In this document: one piece after another, positions 45,929-54,397 of the stretch
Layout of the letters: each line of letters begins with the position of its first letter
Numbering within the stretch: position 1 is the stretch's first letter
Source of the DNA: Rhodocyclaceae bacterium
GTDB taxonomy: Bacteria > Pseudomonadota > Gammaproteobacteria > Burkholderiales > Rhodocyclaceae
Length of the DNA stretch: 64,000 bases
NCBI GenBank assembly: GCA_023150275.1
Contig: JAKLLG010000004.1
Location: 62,001 to 126,000, forward strand
Direction of reading: 5' to 3'
Made by a program: the position numbers and the translations under genes
The notes under the pieces: model-generated
Database searches by the model: none
What the model saw: the letters and a program-made list of their open reading frames with translations, nothing else
What the model was told of the DNA's origin: nothing

Positions 45929-47215
45929 ATGGCAACAGAAATCAGAACCGGGCTGGATATGGACGTCGATACGGCATATCAGTACTTGGCGATCGCCCGC
46001 CAGAATTTTTCCCAGAAACAGATAGCCGAGTGTCTTGGCGTAAATGTCCGCACGATCCGGCGCTGGGAGGCCCGACAAGTCGAGCCCAACCCCTACCAGA
46101 TCGGACCGGCACTGCGCCAACTCATCCTGCCGTTCGGCACGCCCAACGTGCACGATAAAGCCTTCAAATTCATCGATCTCTTTGCAGGAATCGGTGGCAT
46201 AAGAGCTGCCTTCGAAGGCATCGGAGGCCAGTGCGTGTTCACCAGCGAGTGGGATAACTACGCACAAAGGACCTATGCCGAGAATTTTCATGATGGCCAC
46301 CTGATCGCGGGCGATATTACCAAGATCGAAGCCAGTGACATTCCGGATCACGACGTCCTGCTCGCCGGATTTCCCTGCCAACCATTCTCCATTGCTGGCG
46401 TAAGCAAGAAGAACGCGCTGGGTCGTGCTCATGGCTTTCGCGATGAAACCCAAGGCACGCTGTTCTTCGATGTCTGCCGCATCATCGAAGCCAAGCAGCC
46501 ACGCGCCTTCCTGCTGGAAAACGTGAAGAACCTCATGTCCCACGACAAGGGCCGCACCTTTGACGTGATCCGCCGTGCACTCCTCGATCTCGGCTACCAC
46601 ATCCATTACCGCATCATCGATGGCGCTCATTTCACACCACAGCATCGCGAGCGCATCATCATCGTCGGCTTCCGCGAAGGTGTTGCGTTCGACTTCGACG
46701 CCGTACCCCTGCCGCCCAAAGGCTGCAAAGTCATGCGGCATATCCTGCACAAGACCGATGGCAGCGAGCCGCATATCGAAGCTGATGGCGACAAGTACTT
46801 CGATCACAACCTCGATTGCGTTCCAGAAAAATACACGCTCACCGACAAGCTCTGGGCCTATCTGCAAAATTACGCCGCAAAGCATAAGGCGGCAGGTAAT
46901 GGTTTTGGCTTCGGAATGGTCTTTCCAGAGAGCGTGTCGCGCACACTCTCGGCGCGCTACTACAAGGACGGATCCGAGATTCTTGTGTGGCAAGGCGAGG
47001 GGCGGAATCCGCGGCGGCTTACGCCGCGCGAATGCGCGAGGCTGATGGGTTTTCCGGATTCGTTCCGGATTCCGGTGTCGGATACCCGTGCCTACAAGCA
47101 GTTTGGCAATTCTGTTGTTGTCGATGTCATGCGGCACGTTGCCAGCATGATGAAACCGGCACTGGAAGCTGATATCCTGGTGCCCGAACTTCCACTTGTT
47201 TATAGAACCGCTTGA
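45929..47215 (+). CDS. Dcm-like DNA (cytosine-5) methyltransferase with N-terminal HTH
   Basis: 428 aa from ATG at 45929 (an extension to 45821 is open). The N-terminal helix-turn-helix is FSQKQIAECLGVNVRTIRRW (about 28-47). The C5 core follows in order: motif I FIDLFAGIGGIRAAFEGIGG, motif IV VLLAGFPCQPFSIAGVSKKN with the catalytic Cys, motif VI LENVKNLMSHDKG, motif VIII QHRERIIIVGF, and motif X AYKQFGNSVVV. The target region (SARYYKDGSEILV) strongly resembles E. coli Dcm, so CCWGG specificity is likely. HTH-bearing C5 enzymes such as M.EcoRII and M.SsoII repress their own promoters. It leads a modification-repair-restriction operon. Confidence 0.94.
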   Translation: MATEIRTGLDMDVDTAYQYLAIARQNFSQKQIAECLGVNVRTIRRWEARQVEPNPYQIGPALRQLILPFGTPNVHDKAFKFIDLFAGIGGIRAAFEGIGGQCVFTSEWDNYAQRTYAENFHDGHLIAGDITKIEASDIPDHDVLLAGFPCQPFSIAGVSKKNALGRAHGFRDETQGTLFFDVCRIIEAKQPRAFLLENVKNLMSHDKGRTFDVIRRALLDLGYHIHYRIIDGAHFTPQHRERIIIVGFREGVAFDFDAVPLPPKGCKVMRHILHKTDGSEPHIEADGDKYFDHNLDCVPEKYTLTDKLWAYLQNYAAKHKAAGNGFGFGMVFPESVSRTLSARYYKDGSEILVWQGEGRNPRRLTPRECARLMGFPDSFRIPVSDTRAYKQFGNSVVVDVMRHVASMMKPALEADILVPELPLVYRTA

Positions 47216-47223
47216 GGTGCTTC

Positions 47224-47505
47224 ATGCAAACGACTTCCCGCATACCTACACTCACCGAGGCATCATTTAACGGCGCGCTGATCTGGTTCTCCGAACTGCA
47301 GAGTGAAGGCCTGTTGTTTCACCCCGAGGATGATCCAGACTCCATTTATCAGACGGCCGATAACCAGAAAACTTTCTCGCAGAGCGAAGTTGCCGAGCTT
47401 CGCTTCGTGCTCGACAAAATCGAAACCAGCATCGGTCATGACAAAATGATTGAAGCCGCCTACCCGATTTTCATGAATGCGATGGGCGTCAAGCTGGACG
47501 CCTGA
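47224..47505 (+). CDS. Unknown 93-aa protein inside the restriction operon
   Basis: ATG at 47224 with GAGG 7 bases before it; the gene lies 8 bases after the methyltransferase stop and its TGA overlaps the vsr ATG (TGATG). The sequence is acidic, soluble and helical: EASFNGALIWFSELQSEGLL, FHPEDDPDSIYQ, SEVAELRFVLDKIETSIG. No HTH is visible, so it does not look like a controller (C) protein. I do not recognise the family. Its position suggests it is expressed together with the methyltransferase and Vsr. Confidence 0.72.
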   Translation: MQTTSRIPTLTEASFNGALIWFSELQSEGLLFHPEDDPDSIYQTADNQKTFSQSEVAELRFVLDKIETSIGHDKMIEAAYPIFMNAMGVKLDA

Positions 47506-47984
47506 TGGCGGATGTTGTCGACAAGGCAACCCGTAGCCGGATGATGTCCGGTATCCGGGCGAAGAACACTCGCCCAGAAATGTTTCTTCGCCAAGGGCTG
47601 CACGCCCTTGGCTTCCGTTTCCGTCTTCACGCCAAGGGTATTCCGGGCAAGCCGGATATCGTTCTGCCAAAGCACCGAGCGTTGATCATTGTGCATGGGT
47701 GCTTCTGGCATGGGCATGGCTGCCGGTACTGCAAAACGCCAAAAACCAATACTGCCTTCTGGCAAGAGAAAATCCAGAGCAACAAGCTGAGAGATGAGCG
47801 AACTCTGCAGCTTCAACTGGATGCGGGTTGGCGTTGTCTCGTGGTGTGGGAATGCGCAGTGAGGCAAGCCGAACAAATGCCGAATGAATTAGATATAGTG
47901 ACGCTTTCTGCCAACTGGATTGTCGGCAACGGCCGTCTTGCGACAATCGACGAGCAAGGGCTGGCTGAATCACAAACATCCTGA
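47505..47984 (+). CDS. vsr: Very short patch repair endonuclease Vsr
   Basis: 159 aa. Family motifs are DKATRSRMMSGIRAKNTRPE at the N-terminus, GKPDIVLPKHRALIIVHGCF (containing the catalytic Asp), and FWHGHGCRYC with the zinc and active-site histidines, then RCLVVWEC. Vsr nicks 5' to T in T:G mismatches that arise when 5-methylcytosine deaminates in CCWGG context. Its presence beside a Dcm-like enzyme supports that specificity. It overlaps the preceding gene and lies 14 bases before the endonuclease gene. Confidence 0.95.
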   Translation: MADVVDKATRSRMMSGIRAKNTRPEMFLRQGLHALGFRFRLHAKGIPGKPDIVLPKHRALIIVHGCFWHGHGCRYCKTPKTNTAFWQEKIQSNKLRDERTLQLQLDAGWRCLVVWECAVRQAEQMPNELDIVTLSANWIVGNGRLATIDEQGLAESQTS

Positions 47985-47998
47985 GCAAAGAGGACTCC

Positions 47999-49303
47999 AT
48001 GTTTTTCGACCTTGCTGCTGTATTACGCCGTTTTGCCCAACTGGGCGCTGTAAAGGCCTTCTGCAAACCTCTTGCAGAGAACGACAACAGCAAGCAGCAG
48101 ATCTATCTGGGCGGAAACCTCGATGCGGTTCAGATATTTCCTCTTCATGAAATCGAGGCTGAAAGCAAAGGCAAAGACAGCACATACAAGACAAAGCTTG
48201 AGTTTTATTGGATAACCCCTGATTCCATAGAGCGTGCAAAAGGCGCTCAACTCATCCTCTATCCGCAGTACCCAGAAGTTCGCTTGTCTGGTTTTTTGCG
48301 CGGTTGCAAAAACGCTCCAAACGAAATGCTCCGCCCCGTCCCCAAAGATCAACGCCAACACAACAACGGAACAGATGGCCGCGTACTCTTTTTTGGTGTT
48401 ACTGCTTCAGGGATGACCTTGGCCTACTTGGCCCCGGCAGATAGCGATCTCGCAAAGGAGCTTCTGCTCCGAGCAGCGAAAAACGAGTTTCCTTACGAGA
48501 GCGTATTTCTAACTCTCCCGTTGTTTGGGCGAGACTCGAAATCGATCCTCTTGGAGAAACTGGCTGATATCCGAAATCATGGTTGGCAACCCTCGATACG
48601 TTTGAACAATAAAGGCGAAGTCCAACCGTATAAGGCACGAAATGGCGGTGGTTACACGCTGGAGGCTTTGTTGGGCGTGATCCCAAATGGGCGTGCAGAG
48701 CCCGACTTCCTAGGCTGGGAAGTCAAAGCACACAGTAGTAGCCGTGTCACCTTGATGACCCCCGAGCCTACCGGCGGCATGTATGGTGAAAGAGGCGTGA
48801 AGGCTTTCGTTTCAAAGTTTGGCTCACCCACCGAGAACGATACGCTGTACTTTACGGGCACCCACCGCGCAGGCACACGCAACAAAAAGACTGGGTTGAA
48901 TATGGTGGTGCGTGGCTTCAACCCCGCTAAGGCGGTTATTGAGGATGTAAACGGAGCTGTCGAATTACAAACTGACAATGGAGACTGTGCGGCTGCATGG
49001 TTGTTCACCGATCTGATGATTGGCTGGAACAGGAAACACGCTCAAGCCGCCTATGTTTCTTACGAGAGCGAAAAAATTCTTGCGCCGGCCTATCGCTATT
49101 TCAGCCCTGTACTTCTGGGCGAAGGCACGGATTTCAATCGCTACCTAAGCGCGCTGACAAGCGGATTCATCATCTTCGACCCCGCTTCCAAGATCATGAA
49201 TGCAAGCTCGGACAAGTCCAGCGTTAAGCCTCGCAGCCAGTTCAGAACCTCAGTAAAACATCTGCAGATGTTGTACGAAAAATTCGAAGCCACTGACTTC
49301 TGA
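47999..49303 (+). CDS. MvaI/BcnI-family restriction endonuclease with long N-terminal extension
   Basis: 434 aa. The C-terminal 220 residues are the MvaI/BcnI domain: GGGYTLEALLGVIPNGRAEP (216-235) leads into PDFLGWEVKAH. The catalytic set is D236, E241 and K243, with the same spacing as MvaI's D50, E55 and K57, followed by TLMTPEPTGGMYGERG. MvaI cuts CCWGG as a monomer. MvaI itself is about 246 aa; here about 170 N-terminal residues (including AVQIFPLHEIEAESKGK and VRLSGFLRGCKNAPNEML) form an extra domain I cannot assign. GC is visibly low (40-47% in sampled lines), a sign of transfer. The SD AGAGGA precedes the ATG. Confidence 0.9.
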   Translation: MFFDLAAVLRRFAQLGAVKAFCKPLAENDNSKQQIYLGGNLDAVQIFPLHEIEAESKGKDSTYKTKLEFYWITPDSIERAKGAQLILYPQYPEVRLSGFLRGCKNAPNEMLRPVPKDQRQHNNGTDGRVLFFGVTASGMTLAYLAPADSDLAKELLLRAAKNEFPYESVFLTLPLFGRDSKSILLEKLADIRNHGWQPSIRLNNKGEVQPYKARNGGGYTLEALLGVIPNGRAEPDFLGWEVKAHSSSRVTLMTPEPTGGMYGERGVKAFVSKFGSPTENDTLYFTGTHRAGTRNKKTGLNMVVRGFNPAKAVIEDVNGAVELQTDNGDCAAAWLFTDLMIGWNRKHAQAAYVSYESEKILAPAYRYFSPVLLGEGTDFNRYLSALTSGFIIFDPASKIMNASSDKSSVKPRSQFRTSVKHLQMLYEKFEATDF

Positions 49304-49413
49304 ACGAACTGATCAGGGATTTTGGCCCCCCCCTGATCTGTGCCACGAAGTAACGAGGGGACGCACAGATATCGGGCGCTGCAACCTGCATCACACCATT
49401 TCAGTCGCTGGAT

Positions 49414-49944
49414 TCACCCCTGCGGCGCCGCCGAAAACACCTCTGTCACCAACACCCGCTGCCTGCCAAATCCATGCACGCAACGCCGCGCGAAGAAGCA
49501 CGGCGGCGAGATGCCCAGTGCGTTGGCCGCACGCGCATGAAGCGGGTGGCGGGGGTCGATGCGGGCGAACGCCAGTTGCCCGCGCCTGAAGCCGGGGTGG
49601 GCGAAGAGCAGCGAGCCGAGGGAGCGACCACCGAGGCCGGCGAACCAGCGGCCGAGGACGCCGCGTGGTTCGGTGGGGAGCACGGTGTGGGCAAAAATGA
49701 CCGGGGTGTCGTTACAGTGCAGCACCACCTCGCGCACCCAGCAGCGGGCGTGCGAGGGCAGACCGAGGATATCTTCCTCGTCCGGATTGGCGCAGTGCAA
49801 ACGCTGGCGGAGCAGTTGCAGGCGGAAGCGGCCGCTGCGTTGCAGGCGCGCCGTCAGCGATCCGGGTTCGCATAGCCAGTTGCGCAGCGAGGCTTCTACG
49901 CCACGCCGCGGCGGGCGATCGCGCCAGCGGGAAATTTTCGGCAT
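49414..49944 (-). CDS. ubiC: Chorismate lyase
   Basis: 176 aa from ATG at 49944; the open frame further upstream is another frame of the DUF192 gene. The UbiC pattern is LRNWLCEPGSLTARLQRSG near the start. The substrate Arg is in CWVREVVLHC, and the catalytic Glu is in VLVTEVFS at the very end. It makes 4-hydroxybenzoate and pyruvate from chorismate, the first step of ubiquinone synthesis. It follows the DUF192 gene by 14 bases. Confidence 0.9.
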   Translation of the reverse strand: MPKISRWRDRPPRRGVEASLRNWLCEPGSLTARLQRSGRFRLQLLRQRLHCANPDEEDILGLPSHARCWVREVVLHCNDTPVIFAHTVLPTEPRGVLGRWFAGLGGRSLGSLLFAHPGFRRGQLAFARIDPRHPLHARAANALGISPPCFFARRCVHGFGRQRVLVTEVFSAAPQG

Positions 49945-49958
49945 CGGCAGCGCCTGGC

Positions 49959-50402
49959 TCAGCGCCCGGCGGGCAGCCGCTCGATGCCGCCGATCACGGC
50001 GCCGGGCTTGAGCCCCTTGGCCTTGAACCAGCCGGTGTTCATTTCCAGCGCGAAGCGGGCGGAGCGCGGGGGGCAGTGGCTGGTTTCGGTTTCCGGCGCC
50101 ATCTCGTCGATGTGGACGATCACGCCCTTTTCGTCGAGGAAGGCGATCGCCAGCGGCAAGGGGGTGTTCTTCATCCAGAAGCAATGCACGGCCGAAACGG
50201 GAAAAACGAAGATCATGCCGCGGTTCTGCGGCATGGCACGGCGGTGCATCAGCCCCTGCGAGCGATCGGCCTGGTTGGCGGCCACTTCGGCTTCGATACG
50301 GTGAAAGCCCGCCGTCAGTTCGACAACGGGCAATTCGGCGGCGGCGCTGGCGGTGATGGTGGATGCGGCGAGCAGGCCGACGAACAGGAGTTTGCGGAGC
50401 AT
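49959..50402 (-). CDS. Exported DUF192 protein
   Basis: 147 aa. It has a signal peptide (MLRKLLFVGLLAASTITASA). The DUF192 core is seen in SQGLMHRRAMPQNRGMIFVF and CFWMKNTPLPLAIAFLDEKG, then a late ALEMNTGWFKAKGLKPG. It is a periplasmic single-domain protein of unknown role. It lies directly before ubiC on the same strand. Confidence 0.88.
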   Translation of the reverse strand: MLRKLLFVGLLAASTITASAAAELPVVELTAGFHRIEAEVAANQADRSQGLMHRRAMPQNRGMIFVFPVSAVHCFWMKNTPLPLAIAFLDEKGVIVHIDEMAPETETSHCPPRSARFALEMNTGWFKAKGLKPGAVIGGIERLPAGR

Positions 50403-50464
50403 GGGCGTGGTCTCGTGAAGAGGCGGGTGCGGTAGGGAGGTCCGATGGTTGGCGCATACGCGAA

Positions 50465-50488
50465 AAAGGCAGGGGCTTCCCTGCCTTT
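50465..50488 (-). terminator. Intrinsic terminator of the small exported protein gene
   Basis: AAAGGCAGGG (50465-50474) pairs perfectly with CCCTGCCTTT (50479-50488) around gctt. On the minus strand the stem is followed by a T-run (CCTTTTTCG), 20 bases past the stop of the 63-aa gene. Confidence 0.85.
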
Positions 50489-50507
50489 CGCGGCGACGGC
50501 GGCCTGC

Positions 50508-50699
50508 TTACTTCTGTTTGGCGGCCTTCTTCGCTGGTTTCTTCGTTACGGTTTTCTTTGCCGCCACTTTGGGCGTTGCGCCGTTCGCGGTTCCGGCGAC
50601 CACTTCGCCACCGGGGTGTTCCGCCGCCTTCGGCACGGCCTGCGCGCCGGATGCGGCAAAGGCAAATGCGGTGGCAAGCAACATGGAAATCTTTTTCAT
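50508..50699 (-). CDS. Small exported Ala/Lys-rich protein
   Basis: 63 aa. A signal peptide (MKKISMLLATAFAFAASGAQ) is followed by a short mature part ending in a basic repeat tail (AAKKTVTKKPAKKAAKQK). It has its own terminator. It may coat or bind nucleic acid or anionic envelope polymers, but nothing shows function. It lies 28 bases downstream of rluE on the same strand. Confidence 0.65.
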   Translation of the reverse strand: MKKISMLLATAFAFAASGAQAVPKAAEHPGGEVVAGTANGATPKVAAKKTVTKKPAKKAAKQK

Positions 50700-50727
50700 G
50701 CGTGACCCCTTTTGTTTCGTGATGCGA

Positions 50728-51303
50728 TCAGCGACCCGCCGGGGGCGCCAGATCGGCGTATCCGCCGCTCAGCTCCTTCCAGCTTCCGGGCGCCAGCCCT
50801 GCCACGGTCGCGGCCCCCACAGCATAGCGGATCAGCCGCAGGGTGGGGAAGCCCACATGCGCCGTCATGCGCCGCACCTGGCGGTTCTTGCCTTCGCGCA
50901 GCACGATCTCCAGCCAGCGCGTGGGAATCTCCTTGCGAAAACGGATCGGTGGATCGCGCTCCCACAGATCGGCTGGCGGGTCGATGCGGCGCACGGCGCA
51001 GGGCAAGGTGGTGAAATCGGCGTAGCGCACGCCGCGGCGCAGTTGTTCGAGCGCTTCATCGGTGGGCTCGCCCTCGACCTGCACCCAGTAGGTTTTCGGC
51101 AGCTTGTGTTTCGGGTCGGCGATGCGCGCCTGCAGGCTGCCATCGTCGGTGAGCAGGAGCAGGCCTTCGCTGTCGGCATCGAGCCGCCCGGCCACATAAA
51201 CGCCGGGGACCGGCAGCAGCGCCTTCAGCCCCTGCCAGCGGCCTTCCGGCGTGAACTGGCTGAGGTAGCCGTAGGGCTTGTTGAGGAGGATGAGACGCGA
51301 CAC
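50728..51303 (-). CDS. rluE: 23S rRNA pseudouridine synthase RluE-type
   Basis: 191 aa. The catalytic motif is [18 protein letters not shown] (about 37-54, Asp in GRLDADSEG), and [20 protein letters not shown] and [20 protein letters not shown] complete the RluE/RsuA-like core. There is no S4 domain, consistent with RluE. It modifies a uridine in 23S rRNA during ribosome assembly. Confidence 0.92.
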   Translation of the reverse strand: MSRLILLNKPYGYLSQFTPEGRWQGLKALLPVPGVYVAGRLDADSEGLLLLTDDGSLQARIADPKHKLPKTYWVQVEGEPTDEALEQLRRGVRYADFTTLPCAVRRIDPPADLWERDPPIRFRKEIPTRWLEIVLREGKNRQVRRMTAHVGFPTLRLIRYAVGAATVAGLAPGSWKELSGGYADLAPPAGR

Positions 51304-51407
51304 GTTGGGGATTCAGGCTTTCAGGGGCTTTCGGGCCAAATCGTGCAAATCACGCCACGAATATTGCAAGAGTTTGTTAGGCTGCAACGCCCGGCCTATG
51401 CGAGATA

Positions 51408-51429
51408 GTAATTTGACATTGCAAATTAC
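51408..51429. promoter_or_regulatory. 8-bp inverted repeat GTAATTTG-N6-CAAATTAC
   Basis: A perfect inverted repeat (51408-51415 with 51422-51429) lies in a small AT-rich island between the nirN 3' end and the rluE start, about 105 bases upstream of rluE. The symmetry and helical-turn spacing look like an operator for a dimeric regulator. It does not fit the TTGAT-N4-ATCAA form. No factor can be named. Confidence 0.4.
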
Positions 51430-51544
51430 GCCAACCTGAAAGGCCTGCATTTCTCGACTGGGCGCCATTCACGGTTCGATATTCCTTACTGCGCAAGGCT
51501 CCACGAACAGCTCGGCACCCGGGCCAAAGGCCCGCGGCCTCAGC

Positions 51545-53143
51545 TCAGTGCGACGTTCCCTCCGAGCGCGTGATCTTGTTCCACACGTTGTATTTGCCCA
51601 CCGGCTTCTTCGCCGGGATGCGCTTCACTTCCTTGAGCGTTTTGGCGTCGATGACGACGATCGCGCCATCCATCTCCCACAGGCTGGCAAGCGCGTAGCG
51701 GCCGTCCTTGGTGAATTCCACGTGGGCGAGCGTCTGCCCCTGCGGCGCCTCGATTTCCTTCACCACTTCCAGCGTTTCCTTGTCGATCACCTGCAGCTTG
51801 TTCTTGTGTTCCTTGCTCATCATCGAATCGGTGAAGGCGTAGCGGCTGTTCTCGTGGCTGCGCATGAAAAAGCCGGGGCCGCGAATCGGTATCCGCTTCA
51901 CGTTCTCGAAGGTCTTCAGGTCGATCACGGTGATCAGCCCTTCGTTGAGGTTCGGCGAGGCCATCACGGTGCGTTCCTTGCCGGACGGATCCTTCCATTT
52001 CCAGGTGATGCCCGAGCCGAGGTGCGGCATGCCCGGCATGTCGAGGTCGGCGACCTTCTTGCGGCCATCGAGGAAGATCACCTGACCCTTGGTGGCCGTG
52101 CGCGAGGCGCCGAGGATTTCGAAATAGCTCTGCGTGAAGAAGAAGTCGTCGAGGATCTCCTGCAGCAGCGTGCGGCGCGGGTAGAAGAAGCCGGGCTTGA
52201 AATCGCCTTCCTTGTACTGGAAATCGTGCACCAGACCTTCGGCCACCGGCTCGGCCTTCGGGTCGTAGCTGATCTCCCACACCTCCGGCACGTCCTTCAG
52301 CGCGGCGACAAAGCTCTTTCTCGGCGCGGCGTCATAGACGGCGGAGACGCGCGAAGTCTTGTCGCCCTTGGCGTTCTTCACCGGGATGATGCGCGAGAGC
52401 TTGAGGTCGTGCGCGTCGAGCACGACCAGCGTGTGCGGCAGGTAGTTGGCCACCATCACCCACTTGCCGTCGCCGGAGACCGCCGCGTTGCGCGTGTTCA
52501 GTCCGGCACGCGTTTCGGCGACAACCTTCAGGTTCCACAGATCGTATTTGGTGACCCAACCGTCGCGCGAGGCGAAATAGACGAAGCGGCCATCCGGCGA
52601 ATACTTCGGCCCGCCGTGCAGCGCGTAGCGGCTGGGAAAGCGGTGGATGCGTTCGAGCTTGTCGCCATCGAGCACCGAAACATGGTGATCGCCGGTTTCG
52701 ACGACGATGAAGAGGTTCATCGGGTCGGCGCCCTTGAGGTCCGCCGACGGCTTGGCCGGCAACATCAGCGCGCCCTGATCGACGATGCGCGACCCCTCGA
52801 TCTCGGCCTCGCCCCACACCGGCGCAGGATCGACCTTGGTGTAGATGAGGTCGGCGAGCGCCTGGATTTCTTCCGCCTTCAGCTTGTCGCCGAAGGCCGG
52901 CATCTGGATCGCCGGGCGGCTGTCGCGGATGACCTTCATCGCCTCGGGTTTGCGCAGGCGCTCAAGGTTCTCGGGCAGCAATGCCGGGCCGACACCGCCG
53001 AGGCGATTCTCGCCGTGGCAGGCCGCGCAGTGCTCCTTGAACAGCGCCGGCGCATTGACAGACTCGGCCGCTTCGGCCAGCGAGGCCATGCCGGTAAGAA
53101 AGACGGCAAGATAGGTGGCGGAAATCCACAGACGCCAGTTCAT
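51545..53143 (-). CDS. nirN: NirN-type cytochrome (heme d1 maturation)
   Basis: 532 aa from ATG at 53143 (SD AGGAG); upstream frame to 53317 overlaps nirJ. It has a signal peptide, then a c-type heme site C39-A-A-C42-H43 with a Met-ligand region (about 25-110), then an eight-bladed d1-type propeller (ANYLPHTLVVLDAHDLKLSR, HVEFTKDGRYALASLWEMDG, and others). NirN is the periplasmic dehydrogenase that finishes heme d1 for nitrite reductase NirS. Close relatives are NirS itself and NirF; the pairing with NirJ and the overall length favour NirN. It overlaps the nirJ stop (ATGA). Confidence 0.85.
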   Translation of the reverse strand: MNWRLWISATYLAVFLTGMASLAEAAESVNAPALFKEHCAACHGENRLGGVGPALLPENLERLRKPEAMKVIRDSRPAIQMPAFGDKLKAEEIQALADLIYTKVDPAPVWGEAEIEGSRIVDQGALMLPAKPSADLKGADPMNLFIVVETGDHHVSVLDGDKLERIHRFPSRYALHGGPKYSPDGRFVYFASRDGWVTKYDLWNLKVVAETRAGLNTRNAAVSGDGKWVMVANYLPHTLVVLDAHDLKLSRIIPVKNAKGDKTSRVSAVYDAAPRKSFVAALKDVPEVWEISYDPKAEPVAEGLVHDFQYKEGDFKPGFFYPRRTLLQEILDDFFFTQSYFEILGASRTATKGQVIFLDGRKKVADLDMPGMPHLGSGITWKWKDPSGKERTVMASPNLNEGLITVIDLKTFENVKRIPIRGPGFFMRSHENSRYAFTDSMMSKEHKNKLQVIDKETLEVVKEIEAPQGQTLAHVEFTKDGRYALASLWEMDGAIVVIDAKTLKEVKRIPAKKPVGKYNVWNKITRSEGTSH

Positions 53144-54339
53144 GCTTCGCTCCTGTTGATGCGGATGTACGGGGTAACGGTCAGACGCTCGCCAGAGGTG
53201 GCGACGCCGATTTCCTCGTCGTCGAGGTAGCAGCCGGGGTCTTCGGCCCAAGGGTCGCCGGTGAGCTGCTGCGCGCGCACGCGCGTGTTGCCGTTGCAGA
53301 TCTCCAGATAGCGGCATTCGCCGCAGCGGCCCTTCACGGCGCGCGGGTGCTGCTTGAGGCCGGCCATCAGCGCATCCGAGGTGTCCGGCCAGATCTGCGA
53401 GAACGGCCGCTCACGTACGTTGCCGAGCGTGTGGTGCCACCACATGGTGTCCGGATGCACATTGCCGAGGTTGTCGATGTTGGCGACATTCACCCCCGAC
53501 GAATTGCCCCCCCACTGGCGCAGCTTGGCCTCGACATGCGCGGCGCGCTCGGGGAAGCGGCGCTGCACCCAGCGCAGGAAATAGGGGCCGTCGGCGTCGT
53601 TGTTGCCGGTGGTGAATTCCTTCTCCAGCCCGCGCTGCTGGTACTCCCAGCAGGTGTCGAAGAGCAGATCCATCGCCTGCCGGGTGAGCTGGTGGCGCGC
53701 GTCGTCCTTGCGGTTCTTGTTGCCGCGGCCGGCGTAATTGAGGTGCGAGAAGTAAAAGCGGTCGATGCCTTCGTCTTCCACGAGTTTGAGCAGGCCCGGC
53801 AGGTCATGTGCGTTGTCCTGCGTCATCGTGAAGCGCACGCCGATCTTCAGGCCGAGGTCGCGGCAGCGGCGGATGCCCTGAAGCGAGGCTTCGAAGGCGC
53901 CGTCCATGCGGCGGAACCTGTCGTGCGTGCCCTTGATGCCGTCGAGCGAGATGCCGACGTAGTTGAAATCGCACTCGGCGATCTGGTCGATGTTGCTGTC
54001 GTCGACCAGCGTGCCGTTCGACGAGAGGCCGACGTAGAAGCCCATCGCCTTGGCGCGCCGGGCGATGGCGAAGATGTCAGGATGCAGCAGCGGCTCGCCG
54101 CCGGAGAGGATCAGCACCGGCACACGGAAGGCCTTGAGGTCGTCCATCGTGCGGAAGATTTCCTCGGTCGAGAGCTCGCCGGGGAAATCCTTGTCGGCGG
54201 AAATCGAGTAGCAGTGCTTGCAGGTCAGGTTGCAGCGGCGGATCAGGTTCCAGATCACCACCGGGCCGGGCGGGTTGCGCTTCGGGCCGAGCGGCGTTGG
54301 CGCGGCGATTTCCTGCATGTACTGGGAAATGCGAAACAT
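53140..54339 (-). CDS. nirJ: Radical SAM protein NirJ (heme d1 biosynthesis)
   Basis: 399 aa from ATG at 54339 (MFRISQYMQE, as usual for NirJ); the longer open frame to 54501 is rejected. The radical SAM cluster is C36, C40 and C43 in RRCNLTCKHCYS, with SGGEPLLHPD following. A C-terminal SPASM-like set has GRCGECRYLEICNGN and GCYLDDEE. It removes propionate side chains during heme d1 synthesis. It is coupled to nirN by a 4-base overlap. An FNR-type site lies 58 bases upstream. Confidence 0.9.
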   Translation of the reverse strand: MFRISQYMQEIAAPTPLGPKRNPPGPVVIWNLIRRCNLTCKHCYSISADKDFPGELSTEEIFRTMDDLKAFRVPVLILSGGEPLLHPDIFAIARRAKAMGFYVGLSSNGTLVDDSNIDQIAECDFNYVGISLDGIKGTHDRFRRMDGAFEASLQGIRRCRDLGLKIGVRFTMTQDNAHDLPGLLKLVEDEGIDRFYFSHLNYAGRGNKNRKDDARHQLTRQAMDLLFDTCWEYQQRGLEKEFTTGNNDADGPYFLRWVQRRFPERAAHVEAKLRQWGGNSSGVNVANIDNLGNVHPDTMWWHHTLGNVRERPFSQIWPDTSDALMAGLKQHPRAVKGRCGECRYLEICNGNTRVRAQQLTGDPWAEDPGCYLDDEEIGVATSGERLTVTPYIRINRSEA

Positions 54340-54397
54340 GGGGCGAATCCGGGGAATGCGTTGCCCGCCATTAGACGGGAGCCCGCCGGCCACGGCA

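Noticed and set aside
49311..49338. Inverted repeat GATCAGGG...CCCTGATC after the endonuclease gene
   Set aside because: The arms are only 8 bp around a 12-base loop with no T-run; too weak to call a terminator or an insertion end.
51413..51426. TTGACATTGCAAAT as a possible FNR site upstream of rluE
   Set aside because: Only the left half fits; the right half should read ATCAA.
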